Below, in pieces: positions 34,512 through 44,431 of a DNA stretch of 64,000 nucleotides. A program made the translations under genes and the position numbers. Every line of letters begins with the position of its first letter. Position 1 is the stretch's first letter. The stretch comes from Methylobacteriaceae bacterium (GTDB lineage Bacteria; Pseudomonadota; Alphaproteobacteria; Rhizobiales; Beijerinckiaceae). The stretch lies in contig CANEZL010000020.1 in assembly GCA_947444195.1 (NCBI GenBank), positions 1-64,000 on the forward strand. The letters are read 5' to 3'. A model generated the notes under the pieces. That model saw nothing but the letters and a program-made list of their open reading frames with translations, did no database searches and had not been told where the DNA came from.

Positions 34512-35792
34512 TCAGCCCCGCAGGGCCGCGTCGAGATCCTCGATCAGGTCGTCGGGATCCTCCAGGCCGATGGAGAGGCGGACCACCTCCGGCCCGGCGC
34601 CCGCGGCGGATTTCTGCGCGTCGGTGAGCTGGCGGTGGGTGGTCGAGGCCGGGTGGATCACCAGGGAGCGCGTGTCGCCGATATTGGCGAGATGCGAGAA
34701 GAGCTGCAGTTCGGAGACGAGCTTGACGCCCGCCTCGTAGCCGCCCTTCAGGCCGAAGGTGAACACGGCGCCCGCGCCGTTGGGCGTGTAGCGCTTCGCG
34801 AGCTGGTGGTAGCGGTCGCTCGGCAGGCCCGGATAGCTCACCCAGGACACGGCCTCGTGCTGCGCCAGGAAGCCCGCCACCTTCAGCGCGTTGTCCGAGT
34901 GGCGCTGCATCCGCAACGGCAGGGTCTCGATGCCGTTGAGGATCAGGAAGGCGTTGAAGGGCGAGAGCGCCGGCCCGAGATCGCGCAGGCCCAGCACCCG
35001 CACGGCGATGGCGAAGCCGAAATTGCCGAAGGTCTCGGCGAGCACCATGCCGGAATATTCCGGGCGCGGTTGGCTCAGCATCGGGTAGCGCGGATCATTC
35101 GCCCAGTTGAACGAGCCGCCGTCCACGATGAGGCCGCCGATGGAGTTGCCGTGCCCGCCCAGGAACTTGGTGGCCGAGTGCACCACGATGTCGGCCCCGT
35201 GCTCGAAGGGGCGGATCAGGTACGGCGTCGCCATGGTGTTGTCGACGATGAGCGGGACGTTGTGGCGCTTGGCGATCGCCGAGAGGGCGGCGATGTCGGT
35301 GATGACGCCGCCGGGATTGGCGATCGACTCACAAAAGATCGCCTTGGTGCGGGGGGTGATCGCCGCCTCGAAGGAGGCCGGGTCGTCGGTGTCGGCCCAG
35401 GCCACCTCCCAGCCGAAGTTCTTGTAGGAGTGGTTGAACTGGTTGATCGAGCCGCCGTAGAGCTTGTTCGCCGCCACGAACTGGTCGCCCGGCTGCATCA
35501 GGGCGTGCATGGTCAGGAACTCGGCCGCGTGGCCCGAGGCGACGGCGACCGCGGCGGTGCCGCCTTCGAGCGCCGCGATGCGCTCCTCCAGCACGGCGTT
35601 CGTCGGGTTGGTGATCCGCGTGTAGATGTTGCCGAAGGCCTGGAGCCCGAACAGCGAGGCGGCGTGGTCCACGTCGTCGAACACGAAGCTCGTGGTCTGG
35701 TAGATCGGCGTGGCGCGCGCGCCGGTGGTCGCGTCCGGCGCCGCGCCCGCGTGGATCGCCAGGGTGTTGAAGCCGGGCAGCCGGTTGGTCAT
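34512..35792 (-). CDS. metY: O-acetylhomoserine sulfhydrylase MetY
   Basis: 426-residue PLP enzyme of the Cys/Met metabolism family, making homocysteine (or methionine from methanethiol) from O-acetylhomoserine and sulfide. The PLP Lys lies in [16 protein letters not shown] near residue 208. Other family blocks are [40 protein letters not shown] and [20 protein letters not shown] [14 protein letters not shown] near the C-terminus. The insertion-bearing length near 430 marks the MetY rather than the MetB/MetC branch. ATG 35792 follows GAGGAGACTTCCCG. A second related enzyme is encoded at 41181. No S-adenosylmethionine riboswitch could be recognised in its 291-base upstream region. Confidence 0.93.
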   Translation of the reverse strand: MTNRLPGFNTLAIHAGAAPDATTGARATPIYQTTSFVFDDVDHAASLFGLQAFGNIYTRITNPTNAVLEERIAALEGGTAAVAVASGHAAEFLTMHALMQPGDQFVAANKLYGGSINQFNHSYKNFGWEVAWADTDDPASFEAAITPRTKAIFCESIANPGGVITDIAALSAIAKRHNVPLIVDNTMATPYLIRPFEHGADIVVHSATKFLGGHGNSIGGLIVDGGSFNWANDPRYPMLSQPRPEYSGMVLAETFGNFGFAIAVRVLGLRDLGPALSPFNAFLILNGIETLPLRMQRHSDNALKVAGFLAQHEAVSWVSYPGLPSDRYHQLAKRYTPNGAGAVFTFGLKGGYEAGVKLVSELQLFSHLANIGDTRSLVIHPASTTHRQLTDAQKSAAGAGPEVVRLSIGLEDPDDLIEDLDAALRG

Positions 35793-36083
35793 CGGGAAGT
35801 CTCCTCGGGCCGTGGAGGCGCTCTCGCCCTGGCGTGTAGACCCCAGCGGGAGCGCGGGGCAAGCGATCCCCGCGCGGGGGCGGTCCCGCCCGCCTCCGAA
35901 GAGGAGGATCTTCCCGGCCGGGCGGCGCGCGGCAGGAGGGTCCCGCCGTCAGGGCGCGGCGCAGGGCTGGCCCGCGACGGCGATGTTGCGTTGCGGTGCG
36001 CCGGCTCCTATCGCTGCACCGACTTTCCCGAATCGCCGCCGAGCCCGGACGGGGCCGGCGCCGCCGCCTTCGAGACGCCGTCG

Positions 36084-37364
36084 ATGACCTCCCTGCCCGA
36101 AGTCGCCCCCGCACTCCCCACCGAGAAGCTGTCCCTCGCCAAGGACAAGATCCGGGTCCTCCTCCTGGAAGGCATCAACGACAGCGCCGTGGCGCTGATG
36201 CAGGCGGCCGGCTACACCAATCTCGTGCGCCTGCCCAAAGCCCTGGACCGCGAGGCCCTGCACGAGGCGCTGAAGGGCGTGCACATCCTCGGCATCCGCT
36301 CGCGCACCCAGCTCGACGAGGCGGCCTTCGCCGCCGCCGACCGGCTGCTGGCGGTGGGCTGCTTCTCGGTGGGCACCAACCAGGTCGATCTGGGGGCGGC
36401 CCGCCACCGGGGCATCCCGGTCTTCAACGCGCCCTTCTCCAACACGCGCTCGGTGGCCGAGCTCGTCATCGGCGAGATCGTGATGCTCCTGCGCCGGATC
36501 GTGCCCCGCTCGGTGGGCGCGCATGCGGGCGAGTGGGACAAGTCGGCCACGGGCTCCGTCGAGGTGCGCGGCAAGACGCTCGGCATCGTCGGCTACGGCA
36601 ATATCGGCACGCAGCTCTCGACGCTCGCCGAGGCCATGGGCATGCGGGTGATCTTCCACGACCACACGGACAAGCTGCGCCACGGTAACACCGAGCCGAG
36701 CGAGAGCCTCGCCGACCTCCTCGCCCAGAGCGACGTGGTCTCGCTCCACGTCCCCGAGACGGACGCCACCGCCAACATGATCGGCGCGGCCGAGATCGCG
36801 CAGATGAAGCCCGGCGCCTACCTCATCAACAACGCCCGCGGCACCGTTGTCGATCTCGACGCGCTGGCCGCGGCGCTCGCCAGCGGGCATCTGGCGGGTG
36901 CGGCCGTCGACGTCTTCCCGAAGGAGCCGGGCTCCAACAGCGAGCGCTTCGTCACCCCCCTCCAGGGCCTGCCGAACGTGATCCTCACCCCCCATATCGG
37001 CGGCTCGACCGAGGAGGCGCAGGAGCGCATCGGGGCCGAGGTCGCGCGCAAGCTCATCGACTACTCCGACATCGGCTCGACCATCGGCGCGGTGAACTTC
37101 CCGCAGGTGCAGCTGCCGGCCCGCCCCACGGGCACGCGCTTCATCCACGTCCAGCGCAACCTGCCGGGCATGCTGGGGCGCCTCAACGAGGTGTTCGCGC
37201 GCTCGGGCGTCAACATCGCCGCCCAGTTCTACCAGACCGACGGCGAGGTCGGTTACGTGGTGTTGGAGACGGATGCCTGCGGTGCCGACGCCGAGGCGCT
37301 CCTGGAGCAGATCCGGGCGCTGGACGGCACCATCCGCGCCCGCCTGCTCTACGAGCGTCGCTGA
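36084..37364 (+). CDS. serA: D-3-phosphoglycerate dehydrogenase SerA
   Basis: 426-residue NAD-dependent dehydrogenase catalysing the first step of the phosphorylated serine pathway. The Rossmann motif GIVGYGNIGTQL, the Arg in INNARGTVVD and the His in LTPHIGGSTEEAQ are the cofactor and catalytic sites. A C-terminal ACT domain (about 350-426: RFIHVQRNLPGMLGRLNEVF) mediates serine feedback. The length matches the short E. coli-type SerA, not the longer type common in other alphaproteobacteria. ATG 36084 lacks a strong ribosome binding site. In a methylotroph serine metabolism also feeds one-carbon assimilation, but that link is inference. Confidence 0.92.
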   Translation: MTSLPEVAPALPTEKLSLAKDKIRVLLLEGINDSAVALMQAAGYTNLVRLPKALDREALHEALKGVHILGIRSRTQLDEAAFAAADRLLAVGCFSVGTNQVDLGAARHRGIPVFNAPFSNTRSVAELVIGEIVMLLRRIVPRSVGAHAGEWDKSATGSVEVRGKTLGIVGYGNIGTQLSTLAEAMGMRVIFHDHTDKLRHGNTEPSESLADLLAQSDVVSLHVPETDATANMIGAAEIAQMKPGAYLINNARGTVVDLDALAAALASGHLAGAAVDVFPKEPGSNSERFVTPLQGLPNVILTPHIGGSTEEAQERIGAEVARKLIDYSDIGSTIGAVNFPQVQLPARPTGTRFIHVQRNLPGMLGRLNEVFARSGVNIAAQFYQTDGEVGYVVLETDACGADAEALLEQIRALDGTIRARLLYERR

Positions 37365-37466
37365 GGGGACGGCCTCGCGCCCCCGGGCGCGGGTTCACCC
37401 TAAAAAAGTCCCGATGCTCGTGCTGTCCGGGCGGCGCCCCCTCGTCCGGACGGATCGACCCGCTTC

Positions 37467-39098
37467 ATGCTGAAGACTGCCTTCGTTGCCGCCCGCGACC
37501 GCCAGCGGCTCTCGGAGATCGCCTCGATCCTGATCGGCTTCGGCGTGAACCGCGTCGTGGACCGGCTCGGCCTGCGCTACCTGCCGCTGCTACCCCGGCG
37601 CAAACCCCGCGTCGACGTCACCCGCCTGTCCGAGCCCGAGCGCCTGCGCCGAGCCATCGAGGCGCTGGGACCGACCTTCATCAAGTTCGGGCAGGTGCTG
37701 GCGAGCCGCCCCGACCTGCTCTCGCCCGCCTGGACCGAGGAGCTGGAGAAGCTCCACAGCCAGGTCTCCCCGGTGCCGTGGGAGATCATCCGCCCGCAGC
37801 TCGAGGAGGATCTGGGCGCCTCGCCCATGGAGATCTTCGCCGCGTTCGACATCGAGCCCATCGCCTCCGCCTCGATCGCCCAGGTCTACAAGGCGCGCCT
37901 GCACACGGGCGAGGCGGTGATCGTGAAGGTGCTGCGGCCGGGCCTGCGCAAGATCATTGAGGCGGACCTGCGCCTGATGGCGCACGGCGCCCGCATCGTC
38001 GAGTCCGAGTGGCCGGACATGGCCCGCTACCAGCCCCGCGAGCAGATGCGCCATCTGGCCGAGGGCCTGAACGGCGAGCTCGACCTCCTCAACGAGGCGC
38101 GCAACTGCGAGGTGCTGGCGCAGATCTTCGAGGGGCGCGACGACATCGTCTTCCCGAAGATCTACTGGGAATGGTGCTCCGAGCGCGTGCTCGTCCAGGA
38201 GTTCATCGACGGCATCCCGCCCAACGACGAGGCGCGCCTGCGCGCGGCGGGCATCGACAAGAAGCTGCTCGCCCAGAAGGGCACCGACGCCTTCCTGCGC
38301 ATGGCCCTGATCGAGGGCGTGTTCCACGCCGATCCGCATCCCGGCAACATGCTGGCGATGCCGGGCAACCGCATCGGCTTCATCGATTTCGGCATCATCG
38401 GCCGCCTCTCGCAGCGGCGGCGCAACCAGCTCCTCGTGCTGATCGGCGCCATGCTGAAGCAGGACGCGGACGGGCTGATGGCCGTGCTCCTCGACTGGAC
38501 CGGGGCGAGCAACCCGGACATGACCAAGCTCCAGCTCTCCGCCCAGTCCTTCGTCGAGAGCCACTCCTCGATCCCGCTCAACCTCGCCCTCGTTCTCACC
38601 GACTTCATGACCATGGCCCGCGAGAACGACCTCGCGATGCCCACCGACCTCGCGATCCTGTTCAAGGGTCTCGTCACCGCCGACGGCGTGATGCGCCATC
38701 TCGACCCGAACTTCGACCTGTTCGCCGCCGCCGGGCCCACCGTGCGGGCCAGCATGCAGACGCAGTTCTCCCTCACCGGCCTCAAGGCCAAGGCCGAGGC
38801 GCTGGGCGTCGGCCTCTACGGCGCGGCCTCCGAACTGCCGACGCTCATCCACCTGATGCTGGTGCGGCTCAAGCAGGGCAAGGTCACCGTCGAGATCGAG
38901 GTGAAGGGCCTCGACAAGGTCACCCGCGGCATCGAGCGGGCGGCGGCGCGGGTGGCCGTCGGCCTCGTGGTGGCGGCCTTCGCCACCCAGCTCGCCCCCC
39001 GGCTGATCGACCTCGGCACGCCGGTCGTGGTCACCATCGGGATGATGGTCTTCATCCTCGGCGTCGGCTGGCTCGTCCTGCTCGGACGAAACAAGTGA
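37467..39098 (+). CDS. ubiB: UbiB/ABC1-family atypical kinase
   Basis: 543-residue membrane-associated protein kinase-like ATPase needed for ubiquinone biosynthesis. The KxGQ segment GPTFIKFGQVLASRPDLLSP near residue 70, the Ala-rich nucleotide loop SIASASIAQVYKARL, the Lys in VIVKVLRPG and the catalytic-type HADPHPGNM with FIDFGIIG are diagnostic. Two C-terminal transmembrane helices (residues about 495-540) anchor it. It could be UbiB proper or a paralogous ABC1 kinase, since ubiE is not adjacent. Single-gene unit between serA and the HWE kinase gene. Confidence 0.88.
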   Translation: MLKTAFVAARDRQRLSEIASILIGFGVNRVVDRLGLRYLPLLPRRKPRVDVTRLSEPERLRRAIEALGPTFIKFGQVLASRPDLLSPAWTEELEKLHSQVSPVPWEIIRPQLEEDLGASPMEIFAAFDIEPIASASIAQVYKARLHTGEAVIVKVLRPGLRKIIEADLRLMAHGARIVESEWPDMARYQPREQMRHLAEGLNGELDLLNEARNCEVLAQIFEGRDDIVFPKIYWEWCSERVLVQEFIDGIPPNDEARLRAAGIDKKLLAQKGTDAFLRMALIEGVFHADPHPGNMLAMPGNRIGFIDFGIIGRLSQRRRNQLLVLIGAMLKQDADGLMAVLLDWTGASNPDMTKLQLSAQSFVESHSSIPLNLALVLTDFMTMARENDLAMPTDLAILFKGLVTADGVMRHLDPNFDLFAAAGPTVRASMQTQFSLTGLKAKAEALGVGLYGAASELPTLIHLMLVRLKQGKVTVEIEVKGLDKVTRGIERAAARVAVGLVVAAFATQLAPRLIDLGTPVVVTIGMMVFILGVGWLVLLGRNK

Positions 39099-39359
39099 TG
39101 CGGCCGGTCCGCTGACAAAGCACCCGCCCTCTCGCGCGTGAAATCAGTCTCCGCCCGGACAATCTGCTTGTGCGCCATCCGGGGCGTGATAACCTGATTC
39201 CACCTCCTCGAAGCGCGGTGGCGCGGTCGGGGCGCACATCAGAAGCGGCGTAAGCCGCCTGGCGCCCTTTCCCAAAACCTCCCGGCCCTCGCGTTCTCGA
39301 AGGGGCGTGTCGGCGCGTCCGCGCGGCGGACGGCCGGGACGAGGCTCGGGGGCCTTGCC

Positions 39360-40592
39360 ATGGATGTGATCACCCTGCCGGAGGAGGGCGGCCTCGCCGG
39401 CCATCTCGCCTCCCTCGAGAGCGAGAACCGTCACCTGCGCGTCCTGCTCGCGCAGACCAGTCTCCAGGCCGATGCCGAGATCGCCCGCAACGCCCGCCTG
39501 GGGCGGATCATCGCGGCCGAGCGCAGCGCGAGCCGCGCCGAGGCCGAGGCCCTCGACGCCCTGCACCGCCGGGACCTCGCCGACGGCGCCGCCCGGCTCG
39601 CCGATGCCGAGGAACTGAACCTCCAGCTGCGCGCCAGCGAGGAGTTCAACCGGCGCATCCTGTGGACCACCACGGATTGCGTGAAGGTGCTCGATCTCGA
39701 CGGGCGCCTGATCACCGTCAGCGCCAACGCGCCCGCGGTCTTCGAGGTCGAAGGGTCCGCGGCGCTGATCGGCCGGCCCTGGACCGCCCTGTGGGCGGCG
39801 CCCGAGAGCCGGGCCGCGGTCGCGGCGGCGCTGGAGGATGCCCGGGCCGGCCGGCCGCGCCGGTTCCAGGCCCGCCTCGACGGCGCCGGCGTCACGTGGT
39901 GGGACATCGCCGTCACGCCGATCGACGGGGCCGACGGCCGGCCCGAGCGCATCCTCGCCGTCTCCCGCGACATCACCGAGTCGAAGCAGAACGAGGATCG
40001 CCAGACCCTCCTGATGCAGGAACTCGCCCACCGGGTGAAGAACACCCTCGCCCTGGTCCAGGCGATCAGCGCGCAGACCCTGCGCGGCGCCGGCACCCTC
40101 GCGGCGGCGCGCGAATCCCTGGAGGCCCGGCTCCTCGCCCTCTCCCGCGCCCACGAGGTGCTGCTGCAGGGCACGTGGCAGAGCGCCGCCCTCGCCGACC
40201 TCGTGGCGACGGCCGCCGCCCTCCACGGGGGCGGCGAGGCGGACCGCTTCGCGGTCTCGGGGCCCGAGATCACCCTGTGCGCCCGCTTCGGTTTGACGCT
40301 GGCGCTGATGCTGCACGAACTCGGCACCAACGCGGCCAAGCACGGCGCCCTCTCCCGGCCCGGCGGCCGGGTGGCGATCACCTGGGCGGTGCAGGGGGAG
40401 GCGTTCCGCTTCCGCTGGGAGGAGAGCGGCGGGCCGCCGGTGCTGCCGCCGGCCCGCGCCGGCTTCGGCTCGCGCCTGATCGAGCGCAGCCTCGCCCAGG
40501 GCGCGGCCGGCCGGGCGAGCCTGACCTTTCCGCCGGGCGGGGCCGTGTTCACCCTGGAGGCGCCGATGGCCTCCCTGGCGGCCGCGCCTTGA
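39360..40592 (+). CDS. HWE-family PAS sensor histidine kinase
   Basis: 410-residue soluble histidine kinase. An N-terminal coiled coil (residues 10-90, heptad-like with many Glu/Ala/Arg) leads to a PAS domain (about 93-205: ILWTTTDCVKVLDLDGRLI) and a short linker VSRDITESKQNE. The H-box is ELAHRVKNTLALVQAI, the HRxKN form of HWE/HisKA_2 kinases, followed by the N-box MLHELGTNAAKHGALS. HWE kinases are abundant in Rhizobiales and often sense light, redox or general stress. No membrane segment. The receiver gene 63 bases downstream is its likely partner. Confidence 0.9.
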   Translation: MDVITLPEEGGLAGHLASLESENRHLRVLLAQTSLQADAEIARNARLGRIIAAERSASRAEAEALDALHRRDLADGAARLADAEELNLQLRASEEFNRRILWTTTDCVKVLDLDGRLITVSANAPAVFEVEGSAALIGRPWTALWAAPESRAAVAAALEDARAGRPRRFQARLDGAGVTWWDIAVTPIDGADGRPERILAVSRDITESKQNEDRQTLLMQELAHRVKNTLALVQAISAQTLRGAGTLAAARESLEARLLALSRAHEVLLQGTWQSAALADLVATAAALHGGGEADRFAVSGPEITLCARFGLTLALMLHELGTNAAKHGALSRPGGRVAITWAVQGEAFRFRWEESGGPPVLPPARAGFGSRLIERSLAQGAAGRASLTFPPGGAVFTLEAPMASLAAAP

Positions 40593-40655
40593 CGGGGCGG
40601 GGCGCGGGGAATAGGCCCGCCTCGCCGTCCCAGCAGTGAGCATCCGCAAGGCCTG

Positions 40656-41042
40656 ATGTCCGACAGTCCTCCCGAGCAACCCGTCGTCCTTCTGGTGGAA
40701 GATGACGGTCTCCTGCTGATGGAGGCCTCCGACACGCTGGCCGATGCCGGCTTCACGGTGCTCGAGGCGAGCCACGCCGACAAGGCGCTCAAGGTCCTGG
40801 AGAACCGGGACGATGTCGGGATCCTGATGACCGACGTCGACATGCCGCAGGGATCCATGGACGGCTTCGCGCTGGCCCGGCTCGTGGCCCATCGCTGGCC
40901 CTCGATCCCCGTCCTCGTCGTCTCCGGCATGGGCTCGCCGGGCCCCAACGACATGCCGGACGGCGCCCGCTTCATCCCGAAGCCCTACGAGCCCACGACC
41001 CTGGTGCGGACCCTGCGCGCCTTCATCCGCCGCGCGGCCTGA
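40656..41042 (+). CDS. Single-domain response regulator
   Basis: 128-residue stand-alone receiver. The acidic pocket is VEDDG near residue 15, the phospho-acceptor Asp lies in MTDVDMPQG near residue 61, with SGM and KPYEP carrying the conserved Ser and Lys. No output domain follows, so it acts by phosphotransfer or protein contact. It lies directly behind the HWE kinase in the same direction, making a compact two-gene module. The sub-family with the DVDMP motif is common as partner of HWE kinases. Confidence 0.9.
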   Translation: MSDSPPEQPVVLLVEDDGLLLMEASDTLADAGFTVLEASHADKALKVLENRDDVGILMTDVDMPQGSMDGFALARLVAHRWPSIPVLVVSGMGSPGPNDMPDGARFIPKPYEPTTLVRTLRAFIRRAA

Positions 41043-41180
41043 ATCCGGGCTGCGGCGGGCGGCTCGGCCCTTGCGCCCGCTGCCGCAAAGTGGGACCCCG
41101 ATGGCGACGGGGGTCGCCCCGGCGGGGCCCGACGCGTGCTGCGCGCGCCCGGCCGGCGCGCCCGCAGAAGGTTTTGAGAG

Positions 41181-42470
41181 ATGACGGACGACAGGACCCT
41201 CCGCTTCGCCACCCAGGCGATCCATGCGGGCGCGAGCCCCGACCCGGCCACGGGCGCGCGGGTGCAGCCGATCTACTTCACCAACGGCTTCGTCTTCGAT
41301 TCGACGGAGCAGGCCGCCGACATCTTCGCCATGCGGCGCACCGGCTTCTCCTATTCCCGCGGCTCGAACCCGACGGTGGCCGCCCTGGAGCGCCGGGTGG
41401 CGGCCCTGGAGGGCGCCAAGGCCGCGGTCGCCGTCTCCTCCGGCCAGTCGGCGGTGATGCTCGTGCTGATGACGCTGATGCGCTCGGGCGAGGCGTACGT
41501 CGCCTCGCCGCGCCTGTTCGGCGGTTCGCTCGGCCTGATGCGGCGCCTCGACGGGCGCTACGACCTGCACCCGCAATTCGCCCGCGGGCTCGACCCTGCG
41601 GATTTCGAGGCGGCGATCACGCCGCGGACGCGGGCGATCGTCTGCGAATCGATCGTGAACCCCTGCGCGGCGGTGATGGACCTCGAAGGGATCGCGGCGG
41701 TGGCCCGGCGCCACGGCCTGCCGCTGGTGGTGGACAACACCCTGGCCTCCCCCGCCCTGATCCGGCCCATCGAGCACGGCGCCGACATCGTGGTGCACTC
41801 GACCTCGAAGTTCCTCGGCGGCTCCGGCCAGACCATCGGCGGCGTGATCTGCGATGCCGGCCGCTTCGACTGGGCGCGCGAGGACCGCTACGACCTCATC
41901 AACGCGCCCTGGCCGGACTACGAGGGCTTGGTGGTGCGCGAGCGCTTCCCCGACACGCCCTTCGCCGTGGCCTGCCGCCTGTTCGGCCTGCGCGACCTCG
42001 GGCCCGGCCTCTCGCCGATGAACGCCTTCCTCACGCTCACCGGCATCGAGACCCTGCCCCTGCGCATGGCCCGCCACTGCGCCAATGCCAGGACCGTGGC
42101 CGCCTACCTGAAGGACCATCCGAAGGTGGCCTGGGTGAGCTATCCCGGCCTGCCCGGCCAGGAGGGCGAGGACCTCGCCCGGCGCTACGTGCCGGAGGGG
42201 CCGGGCTCGATCTTCACCTTCGCGCTGAAGGGCGGCGAGCCGGCGGCGATCCGCTTCATCATGGCGCTCGAACTGGTCTCGCACCTCGTCAACATCGGCG
42301 AGATCAAGTCGCTCGCGATCCACCCCGCCTCGACCACGCACCGCCAGCTCCGCCCCGAGGAGCGCGCCGCGGCCAAGGTCGGCCCCGAGACGGTGCGCCT
42401 GTCGATCGGCCTGGAGAACGCCGAGGACCTGATCGCCGACATCGAGCAGGCCCTGGCCAAGCTCGACTGA
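41181..42470 (+). CDS. O-acetyl/O-succinylhomoserine sulfhydrylase-family PLP enzyme
   Basis: 429-residue enzyme related to the MetY at 34512, with PLP Lys in HSTSKFLGGSGQTIGG near residue 208 and the same [20 protein letters not shown] block near the end. The N-terminal region differs (QPIYFTNGFVFDSTEQAADIF, RRTGFSYSRGSNPTVAALE) from the MetY at 34512. Length and insertions favour the O-acetylhomoserine aminocarboxypropyltransferase group over MetB. Having two such genes within 7 kb suggests specialisation, for example sulfide versus methanethiol or another nucleophile. ATG 41181 follows AGAAGGTTTTGAG. Confidence 0.88.
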   Translation: MTDDRTLRFATQAIHAGASPDPATGARVQPIYFTNGFVFDSTEQAADIFAMRRTGFSYSRGSNPTVAALERRVAALEGAKAAVAVSSGQSAVMLVLMTLMRSGEAYVASPRLFGGSLGLMRRLDGRYDLHPQFARGLDPADFEAAITPRTRAIVCESIVNPCAAVMDLEGIAAVARRHGLPLVVDNTLASPALIRPIEHGADIVVHSTSKFLGGSGQTIGGVICDAGRFDWAREDRYDLINAPWPDYEGLVVRERFPDTPFAVACRLFGLRDLGPGLSPMNAFLTLTGIETLPLRMARHCANARTVAAYLKDHPKVAWVSYPGLPGQEGEDLARRYVPEGPGSIFTFALKGGEPAAIRFIMALELVSHLVNIGEIKSLAIHPASTTHRQLRPEERAAAKVGPETVRLSIGLENAEDLIADIEQALAKLD

Positions 42471-42491
42471 CGGGCCCCTCCGGGGCGCCCG

Positions 42492-42788
42492 TCAGCGCGC
42501 CTCGGTCAGCGCCGGGTAGACCATGCGCACGTTCCGGCGCTCGGCCGGGATCTCCACCGCCGGGCGCCCGCGGGGATCGGGCGGGGCCGCCGCCGGCCCG
42601 GCGGTCGCCGGGCGCAGGCGCCAGACCTCGGCCCCGAGGGTGACGCGCGGCCGCTCGGCGGGGCTCCCCTCCGCCACGCGGGCGGGGGTGGCGAGCACGG
42701 CGAGGGCCGCCAGCGTCGTCCACAGGTTCCGGCCGGCGCGGCGGGAACGGCGCTTGGGAATTTCGGGCGGGAGAATTTCGGACGTCAT
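42492..42788 (-). CDS. Small secreted or membrane-anchored protein (98 aa)
   Basis: 98 residues from ATG 42788. A basic start (KRRSRRAGRN) and one hydrophobic segment (LWTTLAALAVLATPARVA) suggest an N-in signal anchor or a signal peptide. The remainder is Pro/Ala/Arg-rich with no recognisable fold. It converges on the sulfhydrylase gene and is divergent from the MFS gene at 42907. Unknown function. Confidence 0.55.
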   Translation of the reverse strand: MTSEILPPEIPKRRSRRAGRNLWTTLAALAVLATPARVAEGSPAERPRVTLGAEVWRLRPATAGPAAAPPDPRGRPAVEIPAERRNVRMVYPALTEAR

Positions 42789-42906
42789 GGGGCTGCATTC
42801 GGCAGGAACGCCCTAGTTGAAGGCAGGCCCGGTGAAGGCTCTCCTCAGGGGAGACGCCGTGCACGGACTTCCCAACACCTGTTCCGAGTCAGGGTAAACG
42901 CCAGCC

Positions 42907-44379
42907 ATGTCGAGCCAGGTCGAAGGTGCGGGCGTCGTCCCGGAGCGGGCGGCGCAGGGCACGGTGATCGACACCGACATCTCGGCCCGCCTCGACCGGC
43001 TGCCCTGGGGCCGCTTCCATGTCCTCGTCATCGTGGCGCTCGGCATCACCTGGGTGCTCGACGGGCTGGAGGTGACGCTCGCCGGCTCCCTCGTCGGGGC
43101 CCTGCGCCAGCCGCCCATGGCCTTCAGCGAGTTCGACGTGGGGCTCGCGGCGAGCTCCTACCTCGTGGGCGCGGTGCTGGGCGCGGTGGGCTTCGGCTGG
43201 CTCACGGACCGGATCGGGCGCAAGAAGCTGTTCTTCATCACGCTGGCCCTCTACCTCTGCGCCACCGCGGCCACGGGCCTGTCCTGGGACATCTACAGCT
43301 TCTGCCTGTTCCGCTTCCTCACGGGGGCGGGCATCGGCGGCGAGTACACCGCCATCAACTCGACCATCCAGGAACTGGTGCCGGCCCGCGCCCGCGGCTG
43401 GACCAACCTCGTCATCAACGGCTCGTTCTGGATCGGTGCGGCGCTCGGCTCCGTCCTCGCCATCGTGCTGCTGCGGCCGGAGGTGATCGACCCGGCCTGG
43501 GGCTGGCGCATCGCCTTCTTCGTGGGCGGCGGCATCGGGCTCGCCATCCTGCTCCTCAGGCGCTGGATCCCCGAGAGCCCGCGCTGGCTCGTCACCCACG
43601 GCTACGCGGCGGAAGCCGACCGGGTGGTCACCGAGATCGAGAAGCGCTTCACCGATGCCGGCGTCACCCTGCCCCCGCCGGACACCAGCAAGCACACCAA
43701 GCTGAAGGTCCGCCACCACACGCCGCTCTCCGAGGTGGCGCAGGCGATGTTCGTGACGAGCCGGCAGCAGACCCTGGTGGGCCTGTGCCTGATGATCGGC
43801 CAAGCCTTCTTCTACAACGCCCTGTTCTTCACCTACGCCCTGGTGCTGGAGCGGTTCTACGGCGTGCCGGGGGGCCATGTGGGCTGGTACCTGCTGCCCT
43901 TCGCGCTGGGCTCCTTCCTCGGGCCGGTGGTGCTCGGGCGCCTGTTCGACACGGTGGGGCGCCGCCCGATGATCGCCTTCACCTACGGCATCTCGGCGGT
44001 GCTGCTCGCGATCGCGGGCTACCTGTTCAAGATCGAGGCGCTCGGCCCCACCGGACAGACCGCGGCCTGGATGGTGGTGTTCTTCTTCGCCTCCGCGGCG
44101 GCGAGCTCGGCCTACCTCACCGTGGCCGAGACCTTCCCCCTGGAGATCCGGGCGCTCGCCATCGCGGCCTTCTACGCCATCGGCACCGGCATCGGCGGCG
44201 TGTCGGGCCCGCTCCTGTTCGGGGCCCTCGTCGAGTCCGGCTCGCGCGAGGCCGTGTTCGGCGGCTACCTCCTCGGCGCCGTGCTGATGCTGGGCGCGGC
44301 CGTGGCCGGCGGCATCTGGGGCACCGCGGCCGAGGGCAAATCGCTGGAGGACGTCTCGAAGCCCCTCGCCTCGGCTTAA
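42907..44379 (+). CDS. MFS transporter, sugar/aromatic-acid porter type
   Basis: 490-residue carrier with 12 predicted helices. Motif A is GFGWLTDRIGRKKLF, the second signature FRFLTGAGIGGEYTAINSTI is typical of the sugar porter and aromatic acid families, and PESPRWLVTHG closes the N-terminal half. The central loop is long (about residues 225-265) and rich in Lys/His. The GIGGEYTAINS form is common in uncharacterised alphaproteobacterial members, so the substrate cannot be named. Starts at ATG 42907. Single-gene unit followed by an intergenic repeat region. Confidence 0.85.
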   Translation: MSSQVEGAGVVPERAAQGTVIDTDISARLDRLPWGRFHVLVIVALGITWVLDGLEVTLAGSLVGALRQPPMAFSEFDVGLAASSYLVGAVLGAVGFGWLTDRIGRKKLFFITLALYLCATAATGLSWDIYSFCLFRFLTGAGIGGEYTAINSTIQELVPARARGWTNLVINGSFWIGAALGSVLAIVLLRPEVIDPAWGWRIAFFVGGGIGLAILLLRRWIPESPRWLVTHGYAAEADRVVTEIEKRFTDAGVTLPPPDTSKHTKLKVRHHTPLSEVAQAMFVTSRQQTLVGLCLMIGQAFFYNALFFTYALVLERFYGVPGGHVGWYLLPFALGSFLGPVVLGRLFDTVGRRPMIAFTYGISAVLLAIAGYLFKIEALGPTGQTAAWMVVFFFASAAASSAYLTVAETFPLEIRALAIAAFYAIGTGIGGVSGPLLFGALVESGSREAVFGGYLLGAVLMLGAAVAGGIWGTAAEGKSLEDVSKPLASA

Positions 44380-44431
44380 GGGGCCGGTCTCTCCGGCAAA
44401 GGCCGTAGGATTCCGCAAGGCAGGGGGCCGC

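Noticed and set aside
35793..36083. SAM-II or other SAM riboswitch upstream of metY
   Set aside because: None of the conserved pseudoknot sequences of SAM-II or SAM-V could be aligned on the minus strand.
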